The position numbers were made by a program, and so were the translations under genes. Positions 9,012 through 18,122 of a stretch of DNA of 64,000 nt are shown piece after piece. Below the pieces are notes generated by a model, which was given only the letters and a program-made list of their open reading frames with translations, made no database searches and was not told where the DNA came from. The number at the start of each line of letters is the position of its first letter. Position 1 is the first letter of the stretch. Origin of the DNA: Saprospiraceae bacterium (GTDB lineage Bacteria > Bacteroidota > Bacteroidia > Chitinophagales > Saprospiraceae); the NCBI GenBank assembly GCA_016710115.1, contig JADJLN010000019.1, forward strand, positions 396,001-460,000. Reading direction: 5' to 3'.

Positions 9012-10020
9012 TCACCCCACCGTAAAACCGTAGGCGAACGGATCCTCTTCCGGGTCGATATGGATCGTGTTGAAACCGGTGACCACGGCCCATCCCTCAA
9101 TGGAGGGAATGATGGCAGGATGGTCGCCGACTTGTATCAACTGCTCGATCCGCCCGGTGAAGAGGCTGCCGATAATCGATTCATGAATAAATGGTTCATC
9201 CGTGTGCAATTTTCCCTTGGCTGCCCACTGCGCCATACGTGCTGAGGTTCCTGTTCCACATGGTGACCGGTCGATGGCCTTTTCCCCGTAAAAAACAGCG
9301 TTTCGGGCAGTCGCCTCCATTCTGGTGGGCTTACCGGTCCACAGGATATGACTGATGCCCCGAATATCCGCTCGCTCGGGATGAACCATGGTGTATCGGT
9401 CATTCAACCGCCGGCGCAATTCAGGGCTCCAGGCGATCAGATCCGAGAGTGCGTAGTCACCCATATCCGAATAATTCTCCTGCGGATCAATGATGGCATA
9501 AAAATTCCCGCCATAGGCAATGTCCACATTGATTTTTCCCAGTCCGGGACAATCCACTTCCAATGCGGAGGCAGCCAGGAAGGACGGCACATTGGTCAGC
9601 CGGACAGAGGTGACCTTGCCGGAAGGTTGTCGCTCGTAACTGACCAGGATCAAGCCAGCCGGAGCTTCCAGTCGGACGATCCCCTCCTCCCGGGGCGTGA
9701 TCAATCCCTGCTCGATCGCCACGGTGATGGTCCCGATGGTCCCGTGTCCGCACATGGGCAGGCAACCACTTGTTTCGATAAACAGAATTGCGGCATCATT
9801 TGCCGGATCATGAGGCGGATACAGGATGGATCCCGACATCATATCATGACCCCTTGGTTCGAACATCAGTCCTTTCCGGATCCAGTCGTGATGGGCGAGA
9901 AAATCCAGGCGTTTTTCCGCCATATTGTTCCCCGACAAGTTCTGGGCCACCATGTTTCACAACCCGGACCGGATTGCCACAAGTGTGGGCATCAATGCAT
10001 TGGAAGATCGAACGAGACAT
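9012..10020 (-). CDS. 4-hydroxyproline 2-epimerase (proline racemase family), frameshifted near its start
   Basis: The enzyme interconverts trans-4-hydroxy-L-proline and cis-4-hydroxy-D-proline, the first step of hydroxyproline breakdown. Both catalytic cysteines are present (CLPMCGHGTIG and DRSPCGTGTSA), which favours epimerase over the dehydratase branch. The start at 10020 gives MSRSIFQCIDAHTCGNPVRVV, the family N-terminus. The frame then breaks at 9940-9941, where one extra A on the coding strand separates GGP from LSGNNMAEKRLDF. Removing it gives a normal protein of about 336 residues. Without repair the open frame starts only at 9953. Likely partners are the two downstream-pathway genes at 10.7-13.2 kb. 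Confidence 0.88.
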
Positions 10021-10685
10021 AGAGAGAGTTAAATTCCAAAACACAAAACACAAACCCGCCTGCCGGCGAGGCAGGTAAAACACAAAAAACAAATTCCAAA
10101 ACACAAACAAATTCCAAATTCAAAAAATCAAAGATGAAAACATTAAACAGGGGGCTTAAATTCCAAAACACAAATCACAAATTCCAAATAACCAAATCAC
10201 AAACAAATTCCAAATCACAAATTCAAATGACCGAACGGGGTAAGTATTGGCGGAGTTGAGAAGGAAGAACCAAATCACAACCCGCTGCCGGCGAGGCAGG
10301 TAAATCCCAAAAGTCAAAATCAAAATTCGAAAATCCTGATTTTTCACATAATCAGTCTCCCCGATCTTCTGCCCTGTCCTTCGAAATAACTCAATAACTC
10401 AATAACCAAATCACACTTCCGCCATCACCACAGAGGACAAAAAGTCACTCAGAGGCTTTTCACTGGCGGTATGTAACTCGGTCCGGCTTTTCGAAATAAC
10501 GCAATAACACATTTAGCAGAAATTCCAAATCACCAAAGACAAAACACAAATAAATTCGAATACCCAATACCCAATACCCAATACCCAATACCCAACCCAA
10601 TACCCAATACCCAATACCCAATACTGATTTCATCCCTGATCCCTCATCCCTAATCCCTCATCCCTGATCCTTCATCCCTGATCCC
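10021..10685. repeat. Repeat-filled intergenic region
   Basis: About 660 bases without a gene. Bases 10030-10570 are A-rich, built from variants of AAATTCCAAATCACAAA, with two copies of a GC-rich palindrome-like insert (CCTGCCGGCGAGGCAGG at 10059-10075, and a shorter copy at 10285-10300). Around 10560-10623 an eight-base unit CAATACCC is repeated in tandem. From about 10627 an alternating TCATCCC/TGATCCC repeat runs into the end of the neighbouring dehydrogenase gene. Minus-strand open frames here are compositional artefacts. Confidence 0.85.
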
Positions 10686-12281
10686 TCATCCCTGATCCCT
10701 CATCCCTGATCCCTCCTTCGTCCACTCCGCCCCGATCCGCCGCCAGATATGTAATGGATTATTCGATTGTAGTGCCAGCGGTAAAAAGATTTCAGGTATA
10801 TTTTGATAACACACTGGCCGCACCCAGCGTCGAATAGCCTGGGTACCTACAGAGGTGAAGCGAGCATCAGAACTGGCCGGCCAGGGACCACCATGATGCA
10901 TTGCAGGACTGACCTCAACGCCGGTTGGAACACCATTCCAAACCAACCGTCCACATCGGTGAATTAATTCCGCCATTAAATCTTCACGCCCATGTAGTTC
11001 TGACTCTTCGGCCATGAGAGTCGCCGTCAATTGACCGCCCAGGGATCTCAACACGTGCAACAGAGAATGATCATCCGGACAAACCACGATCAGACTGAAT
11101 GGCCCAAATACTTCATGCTGAAGTTCAGGTTGAATTAAAAAATCAACTGCATTGACCTTTGCGAGCGTGGCCTGTCCGTCCAGTGGTCCGCCATCTGCCC
11201 CCTTGCCGATTAATGTTACTCCTTTTAATTGGAGCAGTTCTCTGGAACGCAGGTCGTAATTGGTTCGAATGCCATTGCCATACATCAACTCTGACTGTCT
11301 TGTCAGCACGGCTTCATGCATCGCATCGATCAAGGTGTCGAGTCCGTCACCTTCGCGCACCAGGATAAGGCCCGGATTTGTACAGAACTGGCCAGCATTC
11401 AACGTAAAACTCCACACGAGTTGCTGGCCGATCACATCGCCTCTCAGGCACATTGCTTCGGGCAATACAACTATGGGATTGGTGCTTCCCATTTCTGCAA
11501 AAAACGGGATCGGATCTTCTCGTTGATGGGTTGCCTGCAACAAGGCCTTTCCCCCGGAAAAAGATCCGGTAAAACCGGCTGCCTTGATCCCGGGATGACG
11601 AACCAGTTCCAACCCGGTGATATACCCGTCACCCACCACGTATTGGAAGACATGATCGGGCATACCCGTACGCTCAGCAGCAAGACGAATAGCCCTGCTC
11701 ACCAGAGCATTGGTACCAAGGTGTCCTTCATGGGCCTTGAGCACGACAGGGCAACCGGCGGCCAGGGCAGAGGCTGTATCGCCTCCGGCAGTAGAAAAAG
11801 CCAGAGGAAAATTTCCGGCACCAAAAATCGCTACCGGCCCAAGTGGCTGAAGCATTTGGCGCAGGTCGGGTTTGGGAAAGGGTTTTCGATCCGGATCCGC
11901 TGGATCCAGAATCGCATCCACCCAGGAGCCCTCTCGAAGGTGATTGGCAAACAGATTCAGCTGGCCAATCGTACGGGCTCGTTCACCATTGAGCCGGGGT
12001 TCGGGTAATCCGGTTTCCATCATCGCCCGCTGGATCAGGTCATCTCCCAATGCCATGATCTCCTCGCCAATAGCCGTCAGAAATGCGGCACGTTCCTGAC
12101 CGCTCTTCGTTGAAAAAACAGGAAATGCGGCTGTGGCCTGCTCGACCGCGTATTGCACTTCTTCCAAGCGTGTGACTGGATACTCCCCTTCCAGTTCCGC
12201 GCCAGTCAGAGGGCTGAATACGCGCATCAGTTTGCGGGCCTTTTCCGCATTTTTCCCTCCCGGGATCGTGATATCTTTCAT
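10686..12281 (-). CDS. 2,5-dioxovalerate (alpha-ketoglutarate semialdehyde) dehydrogenase
   Basis: This aldehyde dehydrogenase oxidises 2,5-dioxopentanoate to 2-oxoglutarate, the last step of hydroxyproline or pentonate breakdown. The catalytic Glu is in PFFAEMGSTNP and the nucleophilic Cys in AGQFCTNPG, as in the KGSADH subgroup. I chose the ATG at 12281, leaving a 19-base gap after the upstream deaminase gene; the longer frame would overlap that gene. About ten C-terminal residues (EGSGMRDQG) are encoded by the adjacent tandem repeat, so the natural stop seems lost or replaced. About 532 residues. Confidence 0.88.
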   Translation of the reverse strand: MKDITIPGGKNAEKARKLMRVFSPLTGAELEGEYPVTRLEEVQYAVEQATAAFPVFSTKSGQERAAFLTAIGEEIMALGDDLIQRAMMETGLPEPRLNGERARTIGQLNLFANHLREGSWVDAILDPADPDRKPFPKPDLRQMLQPLGPVAIFGAGNFPLAFSTAGGDTASALAAGCPVVLKAHEGHLGTNALVSRAIRLAAERTGMPDHVFQYVVGDGYITGLELVRHPGIKAAGFTGSFSGGKALLQATHQREDPIPFFAEMGSTNPIVVLPEAMCLRGDVIGQQLVWSFTLNAGQFCTNPGLILVREGDGLDTLIDAMHEAVLTRQSELMYGNGIRTNYDLRSRELLQLKGVTLIGKGADGGPLDGQATLAKVNAVDFLIQPELQHEVFGPFSLIVVCPDDHSLLHVLRSLGGQLTATLMAEESELHGREDLMAELIHRCGRLVWNGVPTGVEVSPAMHHGGPWPASSDARFTSVGTQAIRRWVRPVCYQNIPEIFLPLALQSNNPLHIWRRIGAEWTKEGSGMRDQG

Positions 12282-12300
12282 GTCGTTTATTTGGTCAGGT

Positions 12301-13200
12301 TCACCGGTGTGAAGGACGGTTGCCCGGGCCGTCGTGAATGATGCGCAATACATTCATCAATTCACCTTCTTCCAGTGGTTGGCGCGGAGCACGGACAAAG
12401 GGTGTGCCCCGGCCTGTTTCCCGTTCAGCCAACTTGATATACTGCACAAGTTTGGGATGGATGTCGAGTTCCAGCAAGGGCATAAACCAGGCATATAGCG
12501 CTCTTGCGGACTCTATCTCCCCTGCCAATGCCAATCGATAGATCGCCACAGTTTCTTCCGGAAACGCATTGACCAAACCCGCTACCCATCCGTCTGCACC
12601 CAACAGGAGACTTTCCAATGCCAGAGTATCCACGCCACACAACACCTTCAACCGGTCTCCAAAGGCATTTTTTAAGCGGATAACCTGTGTGACGTCGCGA
12701 GTGGACTCCTTGACCGCCTGGATTGTTGGTATGCGGAGCAACGTTTCAAATTGATGAAGAGACAGGCCAATCCCGTAATCGACCGGGTTGTTGTACAGCA
12801 GGATTGGCAGATCGGTTTCATGTGCGATCGCACTGTACCAGGTTGTTACCTCATCCTCATCGGCCTTGTAGCGCATGGGTGGCAGGACCATGAGCCCGTC
12901 AGCACCGGCATCTGCCGCACGACGTACAAATGCCAGGGCATCCCGTGTACGGGATTCGGCAACATTCAGAATGACTGGCACACGTCCGTTGGCATGGGCC
13001 AGAACCAGGTCGAGCAATTCCAGCTTTTCATCGGAAGACAGTGTAGATGCTTCACCGAGACTGCCGCCCAGGATCAAGGCCTGGACACCGCTCCGAATCT
13101 GGTCATCTACCTTGTTCTCCATACCCTTCCTGTCCATGGATTCATCCGGGTGAAAGAGGGTAGTTAATGCGGGGTAGACTCCTTTCCAGGTTGGGCGCAT
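12301..13200 (-). CDS. DHDPS-family lyase, probable 1-pyrroline-4-hydroxy-2-carboxylate deaminase
   Basis: This 299-residue dihydrodipicolinate synthase/N-acetylneuraminate lyase family protein has the Schiff-base lysine in QAVKEST, the active-site tyrosine in PILLYNNP, and GGSLGEASTLS near the substrate carboxylate site. Its position, cotranscribed with a ketoglutarate-semialdehyde dehydrogenase and near a hydroxyproline epimerase, suggests deamination of pyrroline-4-hydroxy-2-carboxylate rather than lysine synthesis. This is inferred from context. A D-hydroxyproline oxidase is expected for the pathway but is not in the window. Confidence 0.85.
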   Translation of the reverse strand: MRPTWKGVYPALTTLFHPDESMDRKGMENKVDDQIRSGVQALILGGSLGEASTLSSDEKLELLDLVLAHANGRVPVILNVAESRTRDALAFVRRAADAGADGLMVLPPMRYKADEDEVTTWYSAIAHETDLPILLYNNPVDYGIGLSLHQFETLLRIPTIQAVKESTRDVTQVIRLKNAFGDRLKVLCGVDTLALESLLLGADGWVAGLVNAFPEETVAIYRLALAGEIESARALYAWFMPLLELDIHPKLVQYIKLAERETGRGTPFVRAPRQPLEEGELMNVLRIIHDGPGNRPSHR

Positions 13201-13450
13201 GATGTTCGTTTTTACAAACCTACGGTTTTTACAGCAGGATAATGGGTGTTAAACCGCCGTTAATAGTTCCATACTGAACCCTTGTATTTTTTCATAAACA
13301 ATTGATTATCAATATCACGTGTTAAAGAAAGTGAAACCTTGCCGATCTCTGAAACAACACGATCTACCGGAAGATCATCTCGAGGCAATAAAACCGTATT
13401 TTTACCGCTTAGAGTAGTGCAACCATATCGATCAAAAAAACGAATATCAC

Positions 13451-13972
13451 GTGAAGTACACGAAAACCCTGCTCCTTCTTGCCATTGGACTTTTATTCGG
13501 TTTCCATGAATTACATGCACAGAAGGTGGCTGTAGTCGACATCAACCTGGTACTGGAAAGCCTGGAAGAGTATAAAACTGCGCAAGCAGATGTAGACAAG
13601 ATCGCTGCCCGCTGGAGACAGGAAATTGAACAGGAATTTGACAAGGTCAAGGGTATGTACAATAAATATCAGGCTGAACAGGTGTTGATGAGCGAGGAAA
13701 TGCGCCTCCAACAGGAAGAGGAGATCCTGACCAAAGAGAAGGACATTCGGGAGATGCAGAAAGCCAAATTCGGCCCGGAAGGAGAGTTGTTCAAAAAACG
13801 CCAGGAGTTGGTCCGGCCTATCCAGGACAAAGTCTATGGCACGATCGAGGCCTATGCGAACGAACGTGGATATGATTTCATCTTTGACAAGAGCAGTTCT
13901 TCCGGAATCATTTTTGCCAATCCGCAGTTTGACAAGACAGAAGATCTTATTCAGCGATTGACGCGGAATTGA
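13451..13972 (+). CDS. OmpH/Skp-family periplasmic chaperone (first copy)
   Basis: This 173-residue protein has a signal peptide (KYTKTLLLLAIGLLFGFHELHAQ), the start of the Skp fold (KVAVVDINLVLESLEEY), a long charged coiled coil (about residues 45-125) and the C-terminal strand region YDFIFDKSSSSGIIFANPQFDKTEDLI. Skp proteins hold unfolded outer-membrane proteins in the periplasm for BamA. A second paralogue follows, the usual Bacteroidota arrangement. The upstream 250 bases are AT-rich and lack the bamA gene often found there. Confidence 0.9.
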   Translation: MKYTKTLLLLAIGLLFGFHELHAQKVAVVDINLVLESLEEYKTAQADVDKIAARWRQEIEQEFDKVKGMYNKYQAEQVLMSEEMRLQQEEEILTKEKDIREMQKAKFGPEGELFKKRQELVRPIQDKVYGTIEAYANERGYDFIFDKSSSSGIIFANPQFDKTEDLIQRLTRN

Positions 13973-13990
13973 GGGCTTTCCCTACTTTTG
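13958..13990 (+). promoter_or_regulatory. Bacteroidota-type promoter for the second ompH gene
   Basis: TTG at 13958-13960 and TACTTTTG at 13983-13990 are separated by 22 bases, matching the -33 TTG / -7 TAnnTTTG pattern. The -33 element lies in the last codons of the first ompH gene. Confidence 0.5.
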
Positions 13991-14076
13991 CGCCCGGAAT
14001 ATCCGTTGCTTGACGGATTCGGAATCCAACTGGCCCGTATTCGGCCCTTCAATCACAGCGAAACTATCAGTACAGT

Positions 14077-14616
14077 ATGAAGCACATGATGATTACCCTT
14101 TGCTTCGGGTTTCTGGCCCTGTCGGCTACAGCTCAGAAGTTTGGATATGTCAACTCCGCCCAGGTCATGAGCCTGTTGCCGGAGGTTAAGGAAGCCAACA
14201 GTTCACTGGAGGTGTTCCAGAAGCAATATGAAGCCCGTCTGAAATCCATGATCGAGGATTATCAGAAACAGGGCATGGCCTTGCAGACCAAGGTCCAACA
14301 AGGCGAGATTGCGCCGAAGCAGCAGGAAGAAGAGGCTAAAAAGCTGCAGGTTCTGGAGACAGAGATCGGTGGCCTGGAGCAGGAAATGCGACAGAAGGTT
14401 GCCGAAAAACAGGAAAGCCTGATCGCACCGATCATTAAAAAGATGCAGGATGCCATTGACGCCGTTGCCGCAGAGGGTGGCTACCAGTATATTTTTGATG
14501 CCAGCCCGGGTAATGGAATCCTGTTGTATGCTCAGGAGAGCTTGAACATAACGCCGATGGTGATGACCAAGATGGGGATTACCATTCCCGCTGAAGAACC
14601 AGCAGCAGAGAAATAA
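14077..14616 (+). CDS. OmpH/Skp-family periplasmic chaperone (second copy)
   Basis: This 179-residue paralogue of the preceding gene starts with a signal peptide (MKHMMITLCFGFLALSATAQ), followed by KFGYVNSAQVMSLLPEVKEA, a coiled coil rich in Gln, Glu and Lys (about residues 40-110) and the C-terminal YQYIFDASPGNGILLYAQ. Its role is presumed to be outer-membrane protein chaperoning. Its stop is one base before the TTG start of murI, so the two are probably translated from one message. Confidence 0.9.
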   Translation: MKHMMITLCFGFLALSATAQKFGYVNSAQVMSLLPEVKEANSSLEVFQKQYEARLKSMIEDYQKQGMALQTKVQQGEIAPKQQEEEAKKLQVLETEIGGLEQEMRQKVAEKQESLIAPIIKKMQDAIDAVAAEGGYQYIFDASPGNGILLYAQESLNITPMVMTKMGITIPAEEPAAEK

Positions 14617-14617
14617 C

Positions 14618-15424
14618 TTGGATACCCGGAACTGTCCCATCGGTATCTTTGACAGCGGCATTGGCGGCCTGACGGTTGCCAATGCCGTTGTGCGTTTATT
14701 GCCCCGCGAACAGATCATCTATTTCGGGGATACCGCGCATATGCCGTATGGCGATAAGTCTGCCGATGCCATTCGTTATTACAGTTTGCGCATTGCCAAG
14801 TTTCTGCTCGAGCAGAACTGCAAGATGATCGTCGTGGCTTGTAACAGCGCTTCCTCTGCAGCGTATGATGTCCTCCTGGATTTTTTCGAGCACCGCACTC
14901 TATTTGTCAATGTCGTCGATCCCCTGGTCGAGGAAGTCATTCGACTCGGGCATCAGCACGTCGGTGTCATTGCGACCAAAACAACGGTTAATTCCGGAAT
15001 CTATGCCGCCCGGATCCGGGATAAAGCCCCATCGGTACAGGTGCATTCATTGGCAACGCCCCTGTTGGCTCCCATGATTGAAGAGGGGTTTGTGCATGAT
15101 GCGATCAGCCAGTCTGTGCTCGACACCTATCTGGGCGATCCGAAGCTGGCGGGGATAGAAGCCTTATTACTGGCTTGTACGCACTATCCGTTGATCAGAA
15201 AGGAGATCGAATCCTGGTATCAGAATAAGGTACGTATTCTCGATTCGACAGATGTCGTTGCCCATGCAGTGAAGAAACGGTTGGAAGAAGCGAATATCCT
15301 GCGTCTGGATCCTGCCCCTCCCCATCGTTTTTATGTGTCGGATTACACCCCTTCTTTTGAAGCAACCACCCGACAGTTTTATGGTGAAGAGATCCACCTG
15401 GAGCATCTGGGATTGTGGAATTGA
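14618..15424 (+). CDS. murI: Glutamate racemase
   Basis: The enzyme converts L-glutamate to D-glutamate for peptidoglycan. Both catalytic cysteines are visible, in VVACNSASSAAYD and LLACTHYPLI, together with the N-terminal IGIFDSGIGGLTVANAV and GDTAHMPYG. The start is a TTG one base after the ompH stop, the only upstream codon that keeps the first strand intact. Length (268) is normal. The convergent TonB-receptor gene follows 22 bases later. Confidence 0.95.
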   Translation: MDTRNCPIGIFDSGIGGLTVANAVVRLLPREQIIYFGDTAHMPYGDKSADAIRYYSLRIAKFLLEQNCKMIVVACNSASSAAYDVLLDFFEHRTLFVNVVDPLVEEVIRLGHQHVGVIATKTTVNSGIYAARIRDKAPSVQVHSLATPLLAPMIEEGFVHDAISQSVLDTYLGDPKLAGIEALLLACTHYPLIRKEIESWYQNKVRILDSTDVVAHAVKKRLEEANILRLDPAPPHRFYVSDYTPSFEATTRQFYGEEIHLEHLGLWN

Positions 15425-15446
15425 AAGGATTCGATTACGAGTCAAC

Positions 15447-17327
15447 CTATTCGAATGTCCACCGCATCCCGACAGAAAACTGACGACCGGGAAGGGGGAG
15501 ATTTCTGACCAGAAAATAGGAATGGTCCAACACATTTTCACAACGGGCCCAGATCAGAAAGTCCTGTCTTCCCCACTGAACCGTCCTGGCCAGATCAAGA
15601 TGGACCAGATGAAAAGCGGGCAGTCCTTCGCTGGCATCTGCTACTGTGGATACAGCATCGGTCCATTGATGGCGAATCCGAAGTGTGCATCCCCACTGCT
15701 GGAAATACACGGACTGGCGGAAGTTGTGTAACGGAATATAGGGCAACTGCTGATGGTGTGTCACCAGTTGTTCATCTCGATCCTGCCGCAAGGACCGGGT
15801 CAGGGCATATCGACCGCTATAGTGCAGCCAGGGAGTTATGGACCAGGAAAACAGGCTTTCCAGTCCCTGGCTTCGCACATGGAACAGGTTTTCCGGCGAC
15901 CAGAATCCGGGGTGGGGTGTCCATTGGATCCAGTCATTGACCTGACGGTAATAAGCTTGAATGGAAAGCTGAATATCGCCAGAAGATCTTTGCGGTTTCC
16001 AGGTGATTCCTGACTCTCCAGCCCACCCATTTTCGGGTCGAATATCTGGATTGCCTCCTGGAACCCAATAACGATCATCCCAGGCAGCCCAGCGATTATG
16101 CCGGCTGAGATGACCACGAAACTGGAATGCGTCGTATGTCAATTCAACACCCAGAGAAGGAATACTCCAGGCTGTTTCCCGGGCCGCCTGTTCACTGCGA
16201 TGTGATACCCAGATTTTCAGGGGCAATGCCGTAGCTGTCCAGTTGTAGCGTAGATGAAGAAAGGTTCGGGATTCATCAGGCAGGTTGGCATAATGATCTG
16301 AACTTCCATGGATGATCCGATAACCCACCTCTGCGGAAATGGTCTGGTTTCGTGCCAGGCTCCGGGTCGCCCAGGTCTGGATGTCTGCCTGTCTGGATCT
16401 GGTTTGATTGTCCAGTCCCCCTGAGGCAGGATCAGTGTAGTGCAAGGCATCCGTCAGGAAAGCGGTGCGCACTCCACCTACCCATTTTGTGGTTTGCCAT
16501 TGCCAACGCAACAGCATGCGAGACAGGATATCCTCTTGCCTGGCCTCGGAGGATTGTTGTGCCAGCGTAGGAGGTATTTCCCTGGATCCACGCAGGCCCC
16601 AGACCGTCAGGCCGAGCTGGTGTCTGGATGACCATTGATGGGACCCATCGACGAGGATGCCCTGCTGTTGAAATCGGGCATGGGTCAAGGTCTGGACATG
16701 GCCAAATCGATCGTGAAACGGGTAGTCATTTGTCGCCTGATCATGGACAACCCGCACAAGTCCCCTGGTTTTCTGTTTCCAGACGGAATGTACGCCAAGA
16801 CCGGTTTTCAGGGTGCCGAAACTGCCGGTTTCCACTTGCGCTTCAAGACCGGGGCTCTGGAAAGTTTCGAGCCCGGTACCAAGAATGGATTGCCCGGCAG
16901 CACTTCCACTGCCTGCCCGACTGGTTTGATCACCAGGCAGCTGCCCGGTTGATGGAAAGAGAAACAGAGGAATCTGACTGTAATCGACCAGCCCCCAGAG
17001 CGGGTTGAGGAGGTTCATCCCTTGAAAGGATACGGAATGTTGACCGGATCCGCTGCCACGGGCGCTGATCGTTGCCAAGCGACCGGGACCATACGACCGG
17101 ACATGATTGGCCGGATTCAGCAATAATTGTTCCTGCAGGCTGGATGTGTGTAAAAAGATGAACTCGAGACTGTCTGCCAACTGGAGGGTTTGGCCCGGCG
17201 TATGCATCAGCCGTTCCGCGGTGACCTCCACTACCTGAATAGCCAGGGTGGTATCCTGTCCGGTAACGACAGAGCATGGTAAACAGGAAAAAAGGATTCC
17301 AGAAAGAAAGGACCGGATCCGGGTCAT
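15447..17327 (-). CDS. TonB-dependent outer-membrane receptor
   Basis: This is a plug-plus-barrel outer-membrane transporter of 626 residues from the ATG at 17327 (signal peptide RIRSFLSGILFSCLPCSVVTGQ). The plug region holds VVEVTAERL, a SLQEQLLLNPANHVRSYGPG segment and TISARGSGSGQHSVSFQGMNL. The rest is rich in alternating aromatic strands, ending with RQFSVGMRWTF. It resembles BtuB-like or siderophore receptors, but neither a carboxypeptidase-like N-terminal domain nor a SusD partner is present. The substrate is unknown. The 100-base leader shows no cobalamin riboswitch that I can recognise. Confidence 0.85.
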   Translation of the reverse strand: MTRIRSFLSGILFSCLPCSVVTGQDTTLAIQVVEVTAERLMHTPGQTLQLADSLEFIFLHTSSLQEQLLLNPANHVRSYGPGRLATISARGSGSGQHSVSFQGMNLLNPLWGLVDYSQIPLFLFPSTGQLPGDQTSRAGSGSAAGQSILGTGLETFQSPGLEAQVETGSFGTLKTGLGVHSVWKQKTRGLVRVVHDQATNDYPFHDRFGHVQTLTHARFQQQGILVDGSHQWSSRHQLGLTVWGLRGSREIPPTLAQQSSEARQEDILSRMLLRWQWQTTKWVGGVRTAFLTDALHYTDPASGGLDNQTRSRQADIQTWATRSLARNQTISAEVGYRIIHGSSDHYANLPDESRTFLHLRYNWTATALPLKIWVSHRSEQAARETAWSIPSLGVELTYDAFQFRGHLSRHNRWAAWDDRYWVPGGNPDIRPENGWAGESGITWKPQRSSGDIQLSIQAYYRQVNDWIQWTPHPGFWSPENLFHVRSQGLESLFSWSITPWLHYSGRYALTRSLRQDRDEQLVTHHQQLPYIPLHNFRQSVYFQQWGCTLRIRHQWTDAVSTVADASEGLPAFHLVHLDLARTVQWGRQDFLIWARCENVLDHSYFLVRNLPLPGRQFSVGMRWTFE

Positions 17328-17428
17328 GGCCACAAAGATAGAACCACTCAGTTCATTCGATCTGTTCCTTATTGAGTAGCACAACACCCACAATCATGAT
17401 CAGCAGGAGAACCGACTCAGCCATAAAA

Positions 17429-17472
17429 GGGGCTTCTTTCTGCAAAGATGCGCGGTGCAAAAAAGAAGCCCC
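17429..17472 (-). terminator. Rho-independent terminator for the 17.5-kb membrane-protein gene
   Basis: An 11-bp perfect stem, GGGGCTTCTTT (17429-17439) with AAAGAAGCCCC (17462-17472), is followed on the minus strand by TTTTAT. It lies about 40 bases past the stop at 17514 and separates that gene from the TonB-receptor gene. Confidence 0.8.
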
Positions 17473-17513
17473 TGATTTCTGAGGTTAAGAAATAGTCAAG
17501 AGTAGACAGACAT

Positions 17514-17954
17514 CTAGAACCAGCCTGCGCCGTATTCCTGCCACGGCCAGGGAATACCGAGCAGGATGAAGATCAACCCGCCCAGATAATACCAGAATGC
17601 CAGGCGGAACCGTGCAGTATCGGTATCACCACGCTTGCCTCTGGAATACCCGATCGTAATCAGGATGACGGCGACGACCATGGTGAGGATATGCTCTGCT
17701 GTAAAAAAGCGCAGGATGGGATCAGCCATTGATTCTCCTGAAAATTGCACCTTGGTACTCATGAAATAGAGGAGAAGGCCAACGATCGTCTGGAGATGAG
17801 CAGCAGACATGGCGTACAGATTCCATTTTTGATCGGCTGCTGTATGGGTAGCCCCCTGGCGCCATTTGATCAGGTTGTTCAGAAGGGCGATCACCAGCAT
17901 AACAAGGAAAATCCAGCGCCAGCCGGAATGAAAATGGATCAGAAAATTGTGCAT
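17514..17954 (-). CDS. Four-helix integral membrane protein, conserved hypothetical
   Basis: This 146-residue protein has four hydrophobic helices (about residues 12-30, 48-66, 85-105 and 118-136). His residues occur near helix starts (HNFLIHFHSGWRW, MSAAHLQTIVG, TAEHILTMVV), giving a cytochrome-b561-like look. Short proteins of this type are widespread in Bacteroidota without assigned function. Haem binding is only a guess. A strong terminator follows. Confidence 0.75.
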   Translation of the reverse strand: MHNFLIHFHSGWRWIFLVMLVIALLNNLIKWRQGATHTAADQKWNLYAMSAAHLQTIVGLLLYFMSTKVQFSGESMADPILRFFTAEHILTMVVAVILITIGYSRGKRGDTDTARFRLAFWYYLGGLIFILLGIPWPWQEYGAGWF

Positions 17955-18078
17955 GTCTAGAGGTTTGGGGGTAAAAATAAGCGGGTTTCCGACTTGGGGA
18001 TGACATTGAAAAAAGAAAATATTGTCTTATCATCGCATGAAAAGGTGAAGGAAACCACTATTGGTTGGAACAAAATGG

Positions 18079-18086
18079 TAACTTTG
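18079..18086 (+). promoter_or_regulatory. -7 box of the ompA promoter
   Basis: TAACTTTG fits the Bacteroidota -7 consensus TAnnTTTG and lies 36 bases before the ompA start. No clear TTG is seen 20 bases upstream; TTGGTTGG at 18061 is too close. Confidence 0.45.
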
Positions 18087-18122
18087 CCGCACTAACGAAG
18101 AACAAGAAACAAATTCTCCTGT

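Noticed and set aside
17328..17428. Cobalamin riboswitch ahead of the BtuB-like receptor
   Set aside because: The leader is only about 100 bases and I could not find the conserved B12-box sequence or a suitable multi-stem structure.
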